64,000 nt of DNA, taken from the NCBI RefSeq assembly GCF_000006565.2, contig NC_031475.1, forward strand, positions 1,881,535-1,945,534. Direction: 5' to 3'. Every line of letters begins with the position of its first letter. Within the stretch, counting starts at the first letter, position 1. The DNA is from Toxoplasma gondii ME49 (Eukaryota; Apicomplexa; Conoidasida; Eucoccidiorida; Sarcocystidae). This document shows, one piece after another, positions 1-12,700 of this stretch. The position numbers were made by a program, and so were the translations under genes. Below the pieces are notes generated by a model that did no database searches, was not told the DNA's origin, and saw only the letters and a program-made list of their open reading frames with translations.

Positions 1-760
1 GTGATTGTACGACTCCCGAAAGAGTCTCTGCGAACAAATCCGAGAAAAACAAGGGCGAGCGAAGACGCGAAGTGGCAAGGCAAAACAACAGACAACAAAT
101 GAAAAGACACCTCGTCTGCGTTCTTCTCCATCTTGACTTCCGCTTCTTACAAATACCGTGACCTTCCGTCTGACCTCACATCCTTCTGACTCTGACCTCT
201 TTGGTCTGCATGCGTCTAGCCCCTTCTTCCCTGTCGCTTCTCAATTCCTTCTCTCCCCTGTATGAATCTTCTCGCGTTCGTTTGTCCGAGAAGCCGCTGA
301 TGCGTACTGATGAGTACCTCTCTACCAGCGAGTTGTTGCTTGTACGATAGTGATGATATTAATGAAGCGCCAATGACAGCGTACAGCAATTCCGAGATCG
401 ACGGTTTTCTTTGCATTCTCAGCAACAAGCTGACTGCTGAAATAAGGATTTCGGCGAATTCTTGACAGTGGAAAACTCCTTCGAGAAGTTCTCTCTCGCG
501 TCTGCTGGAGGTGTTTTTTCTTCCCCCACGCCACGGCGTTCCTCTTGTGTTCCTTGTTTCTCTTGTGTTTCCTCAGTGGTGGTCTCTGAGACGAAATTTA
601 GAAAAAACATTCTCTAAAGATTACGAAAGAGTTCGAGGCCTGGATTGCCTCTGGCTTGTTTTTGTTTGCTTCTCTGTTCCCCAGATCCAAAGTTCTGTGC
701 ATTTCACCACAATTATGCCAACTCGATTTCTTCAAATTTCGCATGCGCACGTTGGCTAAC

Positions 761-2392
761 CTTGAGGAACGGGTCGTAGCGTAGGAAGCGAAGAGTGGGG
801 TTCTGGATCATGCATGCCTCCAGGTGGAATCGTCCGTCTGCGACAAAGATGACTTCGTCGATTCTTTCTTCTTCTTCTCTCCCCAGGGGCATCAGCTGGA
901 GACCTGCAGATGCATGCGCTGAATCTTCCACGTCCAAAGAGGTCCCCTCTGTCTCCTCGCGCCGCACACTGTCTCCAGGGCGAGACGAAGAACATGCAGA
1001 GAAGTCAGGGTCTCGACAACACTTGCTTGAATTGCCAGAGGACCGCGAGGCTGTGCCGCAAGGAGACTCGGAGTCGCCTTTAGCTGAAGAAACGGCGTTT
1101 CGTATCTTCTGCTCAGGCAACTTGGGAGATGTACACCCCAAGACTTCGCCCGCAGTCAGAGGCGACCTCTGAGGAATGAGAGGCGGGACCCGGAAATAAC
1201 CATCTTGCTCCAGATGACGCTTGACAGCCTGGAAAGGAACGGGAAAAGCCAAGTCTTCACATTACATGGAATCAGCAAAATCTTCCTTCACACACATGAC
1301 ACATTACTCATATATATATATATATATATACATATATATACACATGTATACACATATATATGTATATATATATATATATATATGTGAACGAGTGCACGGC
1401 TTGTATGTTTCCATATACGTGCATAGATACAGACATTGGAGGAAGAAGAGAGGACCTACGAGCGAAGTTGAGCAAGTAATTGACAAGGACAGAGGCCGAA
1501 AGAATCCAAGAAAAGACAATGCTGGTCACGGAATAGGCTCCTGCGGTCCCCAGCGACCTCGGTGAAACTGCGTCGAAGGAAAAGCCTTTCCACCCGCGAA
1601 ACGTTTTCCACGCTTTCGATGCATGCGGTCCTCTTTGCCCTGAACACACGGTTTCAGCGTTTTTTCTGTGAGCGCAGAGACCACTCGGAACTGCTCCTTC
1701 TTTCACAGCCTCACCAAAGTGCACTTGGCGTACTGGATGGTCCCCAGAAGAGCGAGGCGGGTGTCCGGAGAGAAATTTCTTTTCAGGGCGTCGCAGAGCG
1801 GAAGCGGGTCGATGAGGATGTCGACAAAGACGTAGAGACAGCCGAGGCCATTGACTGTCTGTCCAGCCTCGCCACTCGCGTTCTGTGAACTGCGAGCGTT
1901 GCGGAAAGTCGATGCATGCGTCGTGGGGACAAGACACGAGTGGCCGTAGTGGATTAGGAAGTCGCAGCCGAGCGCAGCCGCGGTGAGGTCGTCGACGCAG
2001 CAGGCGCCATACGTCACGTCGCTGAGAATCGTCACGTGCTCCACAGTGTCGGAGAAAAATTTCAGAATCGAGGCCAACTGCAGAGACCAAGTCAGCAAGC
2101 CCTCGGGAAGCTGCAGCGCCACGTTCCGACTGCACTCCGCATTCAGACGACGCAGCGACTTCGCCACCTCGAAGTCGTAGTTCGCCGGCAAGTACATCTG
2201 AACGGCTTTATCAAGCAGCTGCTGGAACTCCTCCGAAGACGAGGAAGGAGGGTCGGAGGAAGCACCAGAGGAGGGGGCAGGGGGGAGAGAGGAAGAACAA
2301 GAAGAAGAGGGGGCAGGAGGGAGAGTAGAAGAGGAGGGCTCGGTAGGTCGGGGATCCCTCCCCCCTGAGGCTGTTTCAGAGCCGGTACTCAT
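761..2392 (-). CDS. DPH1: DPH1, diphthamide biosynthesis 4Fe-4S enzyme (5' part; C-terminal exons not in view)
   Basis: Subunit of the DPH1-DPH2 radical-SAM-like enzyme that moves the 3-amino-3-carboxypropyl group of SAM onto the EF2 histidine, the first step of diphthamide synthesis in the cytosol. Two exons are seen: 1715-2392 (226 codons) and 761-1228 (156 codons), joined in phase 0 across TTG|gtgagg and ttccag|GCT. Family motifs are VTYGACCVDD (Cys near residue 131), FLIHYGHSCLVP, GTIQYAKCTL, GEVLGCTSPKL (second cluster Cys) and FVADGRFHLEACMI followed by RYDPF. The start is at CACCATGA after a pyrimidine-rich leader. The first 55 residues are Ser/Pro-rich, and a Ser/Glu-rich insertion of about 60 residues lies between the second cysteine and FVADGRF. 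The third cluster cysteine and the C-terminal domain are not seen, so the gene should run past base 1. Exon 2 ends with the less common donor AAG|gttagc. DPH2 is excluded by the GACCVDD and GEVLGC motifs. Confidence 0.94.
1310..1383. repeat. (TA)n microsatellite in DPH1 intron 1
   Basis: Interrupted TA array with CATA/TGTA variants inside the intron between the two recognised DPH1 exons. It is one of many such arrays in introns across the window. Confidence 0.9.
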
Positions 2393-2546
2393 GGTGAGGG
2401 AAAAAGAAAGAGAAGGGAGGAAAGAGACAGAAGGAAGGAGGGCGGAGGGAAGGAGAAAATGGAAGACTCGGGCGCGCTCGAAATAGAACGGCAAGAGTTA
2501 TGCATGCGGACTTGCCGATGCGGACACGCCACATACAGACGACTGG

Positions 2547-2560
2547 GGTGTATGTACACC
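2547..2560. promoter_or_regulatory. Palindrome GGTGTA-TG-TACACC, copy 1
   Basis: Perfect 6-bp arms around a 2-base spacer, 155 bases upstream of the DPH1 start codon and followed by GGGAC. It shares arms and right flank with copy 3. A role as a homodimeric factor site is inference. Confidence 0.5.
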
Positions 2561-2857
2561 GGGACCGTCGCCGAGGCCGGCCGGTCGACCGCGGCGGGAG
2601 ATTGTGTATGGAGGAGAAAACGGAGAGAGACAGCGCGCCGGAGAATGAGTCGAGGGCGGAGGCGGCAGATGTCTCTTAGACGTTGACAGGAAGAAGGCGA
2701 CCAGAATTCTTAATTTGACTTATTTTGCTTCTCTCGGGACGGTCGAACAAGATGAAATGTACTACTGCATCTGCTGGATCCCCGCCTTGAAGTCAAGTGG
2801 CCTCGGCTGTACATCCACCTCGGATGTCCGACTTCCAACAGGCCCCACAGAGTTCGC

Positions 2858-2871
2858 GGTGTACATACACC
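2858..2871. promoter_or_regulatory. Palindrome GGTGTA-CA-TACACC, copy 2
   Basis: Same arms as copies 1 and 3, with spacer CA, in the middle of the divergent region. Function unknown. Confidence 0.5.
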
Positions 2872-3639
2872 TCACACACTCGGGGAGAGAGGGACGTGAA
2901 GAAAGCTGCGATTGCGGGAACGGGCCGAGGAACGGCACCGCGAGGCTACGCAGCGAACCTCCCCTTTGGGCGCGTACTCTTTTTGATCCACTGAAAACTC
3001 CCTTCATTCCTTCCAACAAGCTCGCGAAGGAGAAAGTAGAAAGCCCCTTGACTTGCGGACCTCAGAGACTCAACATGCAGCAGAGAGACGACGCCCGCGA
3101 CTTCCCTTCTGCCAAGAACACTCGACAAGAGACCCTGAGACCAGCAACGCGACAGTAGAAAGTCGCGTTGTGACCCTGAGATTCCCTTGCCGTTTGCATT
3201 AAGAAAATGGTGGCAAAGGCGACAAATCAACGCGGACAAATTTTTGGACGAATGAGCTTGTTCGTCGACGGCGCTCGAAGCTGGAAAAGCGCATCGCCGC
3301 GAAAACATGAGATTTGCATGCGAATTCACCGCGTTTTTGCGTGAGCGCGAATCGCCTCGGCGAGCCGTTTCCACGCAAAGCCTTCTGACCAAAGGGCACC
3401 CCGAAAAGGAGACAGATGCGAAGAAAAACCAGCCGGGGTCTTCACCCTTGACAGTTTGCCGCTGCCGATCTCCGGAGAGATATTCTCGGCGCGTGTTTCG
3501 AGAGACAGCGATGCGGGAGAGCTCGTCGAGCACTGAGAGGCGAAGGACGTTTTCAGCCACGCACATCTGTGGTATTTTCCTTCGTGAATTCCCGAGAGGC
3601 AAGCATATTCCATCTGCGCTTGCTCTTCTCTCCGCGAAC

Positions 3640-3653
3640 GGTGTAAATACACC
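3640..3653. promoter_or_regulatory. Palindrome GGTGTA-AA-TACACC, copy 3
   Basis: Same arms with spacer AA, about 410 bases upstream of the DIS3 start and again followed by GGGAC. Function unknown. Confidence 0.5.
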
Positions 3654-4060
3654 GGGACACGACTCTTCCCTGAGGCGGGGCTCAAAGGAGACTTCGTTCA
3701 CCGCATGCATCGAGAGACACTCTGTGAGATCGTGAGATCCGAAGTCCCGCTGCCATCTTTCTCTCTTCATGCCTTCGCTGAGGATCGTTAAGTTCCCCTT
3801 CCTCGATGTCTGCTTCGTCTCTTCTCCCTTTCCCTCTTGTCTTCCTATCCGTACTATTCTGTGGGCCTCTCTGCCCCCTACACTGTTGTTGAGTTCTCTG
3901 TTCTTCCTCCTGCTTCTTCGACTTTCTCTTCTTCTGCTTTGTTTTCTCGCCTTCCACTTTCTCCCTGCCGTCTCCGTATCTTCTGCTGCTTCCCTCTCTT
4001 CTCTTCGTTCGCTTTCCTCTTCTTGCCTACTCTCTTCCATCACTTTCTCCTCTCATCCCC

Positions 4061-5904
4061 ATGGCGTACTCCCTGCTTCCGGGGAGTACAGCTCGGCGGC
4101 TGGCGGGCGAGGCTACGGACCAGGCTGAGTGCGAGGGGAAGGAAGGACGACGGAGAGAACGCGAAGATGAGGGAGAGATGGAACTCGATTTCTGTGAAGA
4201 AGGCGTCTCTCACGCGAACCGCAGACTCCTCACTTTTCTCAAGGCAACGCGTCGCGGCAAAATCCAGAAAGTCGTTAGAGAAATCTACTTAAGAGATGAC
4301 CTTCCCTGCGGGATTGCCGGCTGCTGTCTCTGCTACGACCCTTCAGACGAGACCGAACGCAAAGGTGAGAAGAGACTGCATGGTCTCTCGGCCGTCCCTC
4401 CTCATTTCTGTGCTCTCCACTGTCTTCACAATGACGGCATTTTACTCAGATCAAGAGAGGGACTGAGAGGTGTCTGCAGCATGCGGGAGACAGCGAGTTG
4501 GGTCCGAAAAACAAAGACTTTAGTGCCACCTTAAAATTGGTCGTGATAATCTCCATGTCTCCTGTAGATGCAAAACGGACGGGGCGCTGTCTCCTGTTTT
4601 TTGATTTAGATTCTTTTCTGTCTCTCTGAGCAGCCTCCGCTCTTCTCGCTGCTCTGTCTCTTCTCCGTCTTCCCTCTCTTTCTGTCCACTGCGTGTGTTT
4701 TGTTGCCTCTTGCCTCTGCTTTTCGTCTTGCCTCTGACGCGTTTTTTGTTTTCTCTCTGGTTCCAGGCCTTTTGAGCATCGACGAGAGGATCCTTCTCCT
4801 CGACACCAATGTGGCGCTGCGGCAGCTGGATTTCCTCCAAGAGGATCCTTGCATCAACAACTGCCTTCTTCTTTCGTCCGTTCTCTCGGAGGTAGGAAGG
4901 ATTTCAAGGTTTTCTGCCTTGCGCGCACCGCGCCAGGTTTGCACCGCTGGTTCGAAGTCGAAGCGAGGTCGTTGACGGTGAAGCGGCGACTGAACAGACC
5001 TTTCAGCGGGTCTTGCCGACTTCAGGTCCGACGATCAGACAGACGCGTTTCGTGCGTTTGTTGTTTCCTCGCCTTTAATCCCGCACGTTCGCCCGTTTTT
5101 GGAACTCCAGGGCCTCGACTCGAAACTAAGGGATTGCACGAGGTGAAGAGCGAGGATTTTTCCGGGGGACGGTTTCCTAAAATCGAGAGAGCCTCCGAAC
5201 CTGCTTAGCGGCCTCGTACGGAGGGAAGAGCGATTCCTGCGTCTTCAGAGAACTGGACAAAAGACGGGAAACGGCAGACGCAGAAGGAAGAACCCCAGAC
5301 CTCTCTCGGCGGTCAACGCTGTCGATCGCGATTTCTCTGTTGGCGAGCAAGCCTCAGTCTTCTTGTTTCCAGGCTTTTTCTCTGTTGTACGTGGCGACAG
5401 AAAAGGAACAGCGAAGGCGAAACACAGAGGAAAAAGCGACAACGATAGGGCGGGAAGCAAACAGAGGGAGAGAAGTGGAGAAGACAGTGAGAAAGCGGGA
5501 ACACAGATGGAAAACAGACTCTTCCTTCTGCGTTTTCTTTTCAGGTCCGCCGAAGGAATCTGCAAACTTATTCGGCTCTCCTCTCTCTTTGCCGGCAATC
5601 TGCTGATTCGTCGAGCGGCACCCGCAAGCCAGGAGTGGGGGCTTCTTCTCGGGTATACTTGCAGAAATATCAAAATGCTTGAGGCACCGGATTGTTCTTT
5701 TTCAAGAGTTTAGAGAGCGACAGAGACGCCCAGTTAGACGAAGTCTTTATGTTCTGTTGCAGCATGCAGGTTCCGCCAGGAGGCAAGCCTGGACACAACG
5801 GTACTTGCAGCGGTCACGCGTTGACTTTAATTTCCCAGAAAAAAACACGGAACATAGATTTTCTCTTCACTCAGGGCTCATCGCTCGATCGTTCCCTTGG
5901 GTGG

Positions 5905-5938
<34 letters not shown>

Positions 5939-5943
5939 ACTGC

Positions 5944-5982
<39 letters not shown>

Positions 5983-6764
5983 TATGTATATGTGTGTATA
6001 TAAATGTGATGATACGCATGCGAATTGGGGAGATCAGAATAACTGAGATTGCTTTGTTGATGTTTTTGTATTTTTTTGTGTTGGGGTTTGTGGTTGTTTT
6101 TAGGGAGACAGAGAGAGCGAACGCGCGGAGAAAAGGTTCACAGCTTTTGCCAACGACGTGTTTAGAGCGACTTTCGTAGACCGGGAGGAAGGTGAGAGAA
6201 GGTTTCTTGCCTTTGCAGTATCTCTGTAGTTCCCGTCTGCCTTCCTTCTTGTCTCCCACAGGTCTCCTTTTGTCTTGAAATCCAGCTTTTTTCCCTTCAT
6301 GACCATTCAAGAAACCATCGTTTTTCTGGCTCTTCTCAGCCGTAAAAAACAATTTTCCGCTTGCGTTTCGGGTGCAAAAAGGAAACTTTCTTTTGCCCTC
6401 GATTCGCGCTGTATTCGGTGCCGTTCGCAGAGGAGACACTTGAGGCGCGCGACAGGAGATCTCTCTTCGCGGCTGCTCGTTGGTTTTCCGATCACCTGCT
6501 CGCCGCCGGCGCCGCGCTGGGCCTCGACGCCAGCCACTTGGGACGCGTCACGATTTTGACAGACGAGAAAAAGCGGAAGGTATGAACCGAGACGACAGAA
6601 GTCGACAGAGATATAAAGAAACAAAATGTCTGTTTCGAAAAGGACGGAGAGATACACGCAACACAAAATAGGTCTATCTATCTACCTGGACATATACATA
6701 TGCGCATGCACGCACACCCGCACGTATACATATACTGGCATATACTTTTATTCATATATGTAAA

Positions 6765-6795
<31 letters not shown>

Positions 6796-9700
6796 ATATA
6801 TATATATATAAATGTATACATACATATACATATGTATATATTGATATATATATGTATATGTGTTTATGTACTCATCGGATATGATGAATGAGGAGGGGGG
6901 AAGGAGGATGACGGCCAAAGCCGGCGTGTAGATGCAATGAACAGAGAGGAGACGTTGCGAGAGGACGAGGAGAGGCAGGCGAAAAGGAAACGAGCCAACG
7001 GGGTTGTGTCTGAGTTTTTGCAGATTGAGGCCGAGCAGAGGGGCCTCGAGGCTCTGACTCTCCGCGAGTTCGTCGAGGAGATGCGCGCGCGTTACCCAAC
7101 GGCTGGCGAGAAGTTAGCTCAGCTGGTAAAATCGGACAGAAGCACAGTTTGGACGCAAAACCACTCGCGTTTGACCTTCCTCTCTTTTCCTTCTTCTTTC
7201 ACTGCCTTCGCTTCTCCTCTCGTTCCACCTGCTCCCTTGCCTCTTCTCCTCTCTGTTTTTCTCTCTGTTCTTCTTCTCTTTGTTTTCTTCTCGGTTTTTT
7301 CTCTTTTCCTCTTCTTTCGCTTCTTTGGTCTTCCTCTTCGTCGTCGTCTTCTGCTTTGTTCAGTTCTTCTTTCTCTCGCTCTTCGTCGCTCTTGTCGAAG
7401 GTCGCCGCAGGAGTGCCGAGGTACTCTTCGTTTCCTTTCCGTGTCTCTGCTTTTGCGTCTGGCGCTTCGCGCCGCATGCACCGATTCCTTCGTGGACTCC
7501 TGCACCCTCTTCCCGTAGAGTTATGTTTGCTCGCAGGAAGACGAAGGGGAGGACGAGCCTGCTGTGGCAGATGGGGAGGGCGCGCTCGGACAGAGGAGAA
7601 CCGAGGGAACAGCAAAGAGGAGGAAGACAGCGTTCTACGACGCCCACCTTCGAGAGGAAGAAATCACTCGCCAGTTGAAAACGGGGAAGCTGCTAAAGGG
7701 CAAACTCCGCATGGCGCCGACCTGCAGCTGGAGAGGCGTCGTTCTCCTCTCTGGAGGTGAGGACCTTTCGAGCTCCTTTCGTTGTGTCTCTCTTGCTGCG
7801 TCCGAGAACTGTCTTCATACTCTCACTTCCTTCCTCTCTTGTTCTCTCTTTGTCTTGTTCTCTCTTTGTTTCGTTCTCTTGTTCGCCTTTCCTGTCGTCC
7901 TCTCTTTCTTTTGTTGTCGCTTCTCTCTCTCTTTCGCTGCATCTCTTTGGTGTCCGTGCTGCACCTGTCGGGTGAGCTCTGGAACTCGCCTTCTGCCAGT
8001 TTTGTGCATGTTTCGTTGCAGGCCGCGAAGTGAAGATTCGCGGGAAGAAGAACCTGAATCGCGCCGTCGAGGGGGACGTCGTTGCCGTCGAGCTTCTCGC
8101 TCGCGCTGACCAGCTGAAGAGCGAAAAAGAGCAGACAGAGGAGAGAGAAGAAGAGCGGAGAGAGCCCAGCGCGAAGTCTCCGGAAGAAGCCGAGACACGC
8201 GTCATCAATGAGAAAGCTGTCGCGGCCGGCAACTTCATGCGCGAGTCTGAACAAGACATCCAGGAAATCGAAGATGATGCTCGTGTGTTCCCCACCGCAG
8301 AAATGACGGACGACGAACTGGGTCCAGAGGACGCCGATGACGAAGAAATGGAAGGAAAAGTCGTCGGAATCATCCGGAAAAATGCTCGCGAATTCTGCGG
8401 CACTATCCGACCGTTTGACAATCCCTTCCGGAGTACGTGAAGAGAACAGCGGGTTTGCCTCCGAGCGTTCTGCCTCCAAAAGGTGATGCGAGAGAAGGAG
8501 TCCTTTTCGCTCGGGTGTATCCATATCATGCTGGCGACGCTTTCGTCGTGTACGCCTTCGCGAATTCCTGTTTGAGGAGTACTTTCGTGACTCTGCGCGA
8601 GCGCGAACAATCCCCGCATTCTCTGACGAGACACGTTCAGAAAGGAACGCACAGTCGAATCGAAACAAGTGAAGGTTCTCAGTCAAATGTCTGTTGCGAA
8701 GAAGCCTGAATGCGTAGACTCTTGGAGCCAGAACTGCCTCTGCAGCAAAGCTCGATTCTGCTTTTGTCGCACTTTCTCGTTCGTGAAATGACCCGCGACT
8801 CTGTGACGAGGGACCGATGTGTTTCGACAGGAAGCGGGGAAACGGCTGTAGTGTGGACAGGCACCGCAGGCGACGATGTTGGCCTTTCTGTGGTTTTCAA
8901 TTTTCTCGTTCCAGCGGAAACTGCGACAAGCGGCCTTCCCACTGAAGTCGTGTTCATTCCCGCGGATCCGAGAATCCCCAACATCATCTTGAAGGTACGT
9001 TGCGCGTTTCCGGAGACCTTCCAACTTTCGCAACTTTTCGGTTCTTCCGGCGTTTTCCTTCTTGACACTTCCAGGAATCCCCTCGGTCTCCCCACATTTG
9101 ATTCGCTTTTTTCGCTCCTCCTCAAGTCTCTCTGTCTATCCACAGATATCGTTTTTCACCATCTTGTTGCGCAGTTCGATGGCTCTGATTTTCCTCGTCT
9201 CGCTTTGGGCATTTCGGCATTGCTTTGATGATTGGCTTGCATGCGTTCCTTGAGACTTGGCCTGTCTCGTTTCCTGTATCTGCGTGTCTCGCGTTTGACA
9301 TCTGTCTTTCCTCGGTCCGATCGTGTGTGCGCCGGTCCCTCCTTGTCTTCGCACCCGCTTCGTCTGCCTGCGTTCTACTTTACGTGGACTCGAGCTCTTT
9401 GTTCCGTTTCCCTTGCGCCTGTACACCTCGTTTTTGGTGGAGCTTCGCCGTCGCGCATCTCAGCGTTCTTCTTTCGCTTCCACGCATGTCTGTGAGGGCT
9501 CGTGTTCGGTGCTTCGGGGTGCTTGTTCATCCGCGTTTCTCAGACAAGGCAGTACGAACAACTACTAAACAAGAGAATTGTCGCCGTCATCGACTCTTGG
9601 GACCGCTTCTCTCGAAATCCACGGGTACGGTCTCTCGCGCGCAGCGACAACGAGGAAACAAGGGATACTCCTCAGACTCTGGCGCTTCAGACTTGCGTGT

Positions 9701-12700
9701 TTCGAGGCACAAGAGACAAGCAACGGAAATCGCAGAAACAGGCTCTCTCGTTGAAGGCGAACAATCATTTAACGGACGTCACCTGCACTTCGAGCGCTCT
9801 CTCTCCTGTTCGACACCTGTGTTGATTCCTGTGTAGCATGTCTCACCTGGATTTCTCTAGATTCATTCGCTTCTCTAGACACGCGGGGATTTACCTACAA
9901 ATATAAACAAATGTATACATATTTATTTATTTGTTTATTTATTTTTCTGTCTGTGTGCGTGTTCGGGTGTCTGTCAGTGCAGAGATGTAAAGAATACGTT
10001 GTCGTTGTGTGTGACTGTATATGAAGAGGAACATGGAGTTTGCGCCTCTCCACGTTTTTGGGGTGAATATAGACGTAAATCTGCAGAGACTGGTCGTCTA
10101 CAAAGTAGCTGATTTTACAGCTGCCTTCTCTGCCCTATTCAAATGAATTCAACACACAGGCGTATATGTATATACACACAGGTATGTGTGATATTTTAAA
10201 TGGCGCGCGTTTGCGTGTCGATGGATCAACGCATGCGTCGATGCGCTCGCATGCAAGGGTGTTCGGCACGCGCTATCTTTCGATGGTTCTTCAGGGTCAC
10301 TGGACGGAGATCCTTGGCGAATTTGGATCGGCTGAGGCGGAGGCGAACGTCATTCTTCGAGAGCAAGGCAAGAGAAAGAAAGGACGCGAGAGCGAAGGAG
10401 GGAGAAGGGGAGAGCAGGGGAGATAGGGGAGAAGAAATAGAGGAAGAGAGAGTGAAAAGGAGGGAGAAGAAGAGAGAGACGAAAGAGAGAGAATACAGAG
10501 GTTAGAGAGGAGAGAAACAAAGGTACGGTAGGGAGGAGACGGGCGAGTGAAGAGAGAGAAGACGTTGGGAGACGCCTGAATACAAAGATGAAACTCAAGT
10601 GGTGGAGTTACGAGTGCGTTTCTGTCATTCTAGTTTTTAGGGTCCGCCTCTGCTTCCACGTGTGTGTTTGTTTTTGCTTTTCAGGAGTCGTTTCACGAGA
10701 TTTCTCTCTCGCTTCTCTGCGGTGTCTTCCGGCAAATACCTGGACTTTTGCCGACATGTCTGAAGAAGACAGGAAAGGGCGTCTTGATCTTCGTCACGTT
10801 TGCGTGTGTTCAGTGGATCCTCCAGGGTGTAAGGACATCGACGACGCCCTCAGCCTCGAGGTTCTTGAAAATGGAAACTACCGAGTAAGCGAGGACAGAA
10901 CAAGGAAGATGTAAAGAAGAGGAGCCGGCAAAAGGAAGCAAAGGAAGTCCTGAAGAGAATTCGCAAGACCGAGAAGACAGAGCAAAAGGGGAGGGGAAGG
11001 ACAGGAGAGGAATGAGAGAGGAGCGAAGATACTAGAAAGAGAATTGGGAAGAAGTTTAACAAGCCACAGAAGATGAGAGAAAGGAAACGATAGATGATAT
11101 GTGTCTCAGACGCACGGAGTTTTCTTGTCGCTGGGAAGGAGGAAATGGAGTGGAGAGAACAACGTGAAGAAATTGCGAAAACTCAAAGGCGGCACAAGCT
11201 CAGAGGTGGTATCGTCCGAAAGAGTTCTGCCTTCTGAAACGGGAGGCTAAGTCGAGACAAGAGAAGAAGACTCTGAAAGGAGAAACGTTCCCAAACCGAG
11301 GCACAGCGCCAGACAAACACACTCAAATTTCATGCTCTTTTAGTCAAGAACCTAAGTTCGTCTTGTCTGTCTTTCACTCTCATCCACGCCTTGTTTTCTG
11401 TTTTGCGTTCTTGTTGATCTTCTTGTTTCTTGCTCTTCGTCGTTTGTCGTTCTTCTTCTGGTCTGTTTCTCCGTGACAAGCACGCTAAAAGGACCGACGC
11501 GTGGAGCTGTATCGTGTCTACCTTCACCGACGAATCGCAAACAGGAGAAAAAGCGAAGAACCTGGTGGATGTCTCGTGAGTTTCTCTCTTCCTAGGTTGG
11601 AGTTCATATCGCTGACGTCACGTATTTCCTTAAGGAAGGTAAGAGAAGGAGACAAACGCCGAAATCTTAGACGAAAAGGGTCTCGAAAAGAGACACTTTC
11701 TTGAATCGGAAAACGACAGAACAACTCTCCTCGTCTGAAAAAGAAACAGGAGAATAGCCTTCGAACTGCATCCATCTGTAGAGATCTTCATGTCTCACAC
11801 GACTCACTCGAAAAAGCTGCACGCATGCAAACATACTGAGACCTAAATATATATATATATATATATATATACATATGCGTGTACTGATACATAAACGCGC
11901 ATATTCATGAATATGCTTATGCATATGTATACGTATACTTATAGATACGAATTCATAAATATGCATATGCATGCATGTACACATATAAATGCACCTGTGT
12001 ATAAGTTTACATTTACATATCCAGACATATGTGTTTGCGTATACGTGCATGCATATTTATACATACGCATGGTTGCAATCACGGCTGTAGCAATATTTAT
12101 CTCTATGTCGAGGAAGGTGCAAAGGGATTTTCGAAAAGCCTTGATTGAAAACGGGGATTTCGTTTGCTCCGATCAGGCGTTAGGTGGTACTCTCGCGCGT
12201 CCTGGAGCAATGAGTGAATGCGGTGGAACAGGGAACTTCCGCGGTAGAGATAGTTAAACCAGGCGAATTGCTGGACTCGAAGGGCGTTGCTCCCCGGTTC
12301 GATATCTTTGTTTCTTGGCAAACTTCCGTGTTTCCAGGGACTGCACTGGATGAGGAGGCGTCAGAGAGATGCACAACTGTCTACCTCGTGGAGCGCCGTA
12401 CGGATATGCTTCCTTCGCTGTTGACCACGGATCTCTGCTCTCTTGTGTAAGTTTCTGTGATCAGGAAACGCAGTTTCCCTGTAAATCCGGTTTGATCTGA
12501 CTTCGTCGTATCGGCATCTCGGCTGGGACATGCGTTCGTTCCAGTTCCGTCTACGCAGACTTTAGCTCCGTGTGTCTGTCCGTAGAAAAGAAGCAGTGTG
12601 TGCATTCGTAGAATCGAACAGTCGCTGTCGTGCTGAATCTCGTGATCGTCCTGGTTCCAGAAACAAGGAGGATGCGTCGACAGGCTTCTTGCTGCAAGCT

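Larger units (their letters stand above)
2393..4060. promoter_or_regulatory. Divergent DPH1/DIS3 intergenic region
   Basis: This 1.67-kb stretch separates the start codons of DPH1 (minus) and DIS3 (plus) and must hold both promoters and 5' leaders. TGCATGC, a known apicomplexan promoter element, occurs at 2501-2507, 3315-3321 and, in reverse, 3703-3709. Three palindromes of form GGTGTA-NN-TACACC are also present (listed separately). Both leaders are pyrimidine-rich on their own coding strands (2393-2465 for DPH1, 3770-4060 for DIS3). I see no convincing gene here; the open frames are low-complexity. Confidence 0.7.
4061..7125 (+). other. DIS3: DIS3 N-terminal part: CR3 motif and PIN endonuclease domain (exons 1-5)
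   Basis: Exon 1 holds [13 protein letters not shown] followed by the CR3 pattern C-x4-C-x2-C (Cys83, Cys88, Cys91), which in other DIS3 proteins fixes the PIN domain to the exosome ring. PIN acidic residues are seen: Asp114 in LLLDTN, Glu143 at the end of exon 2 (SSVLSE), Asp203 in EARDRR and Asp240 in ILTDEKK. The family has four such metal-binding acids, so endonuclease activity is expected. The segment between exons 3 and 4 is much shorter or more divergent than in human or yeast DIS3, and a further small exon there cannot be excluded. Confidence 0.85.

Noticed and set aside
216..760. Search for DPH1 exon 3 at the left edge
   Set aside because: No minus-strand frame here resembles the region after RYDPF in DPH1, so the next exon is probably outside the window or too short to recognise.
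1308..2135. 275-codon minus-strand frame overlapping DPH1 exon 1
   Set aside because: Wrong frame relative to the conserved DPH1 product, and half of it is microsatellite translation.
7119..7615. Long Arg/Glu-rich or Ser/Phe-rich frames in DIS3 intron 5
   Set aside because: They are translations of a CT-rich intron tract. Similar low-complexity frames at 37250-37770, 46070-46560, 49070-49510, 50480-50770 and 60660-61160 were rejected for the same reason.
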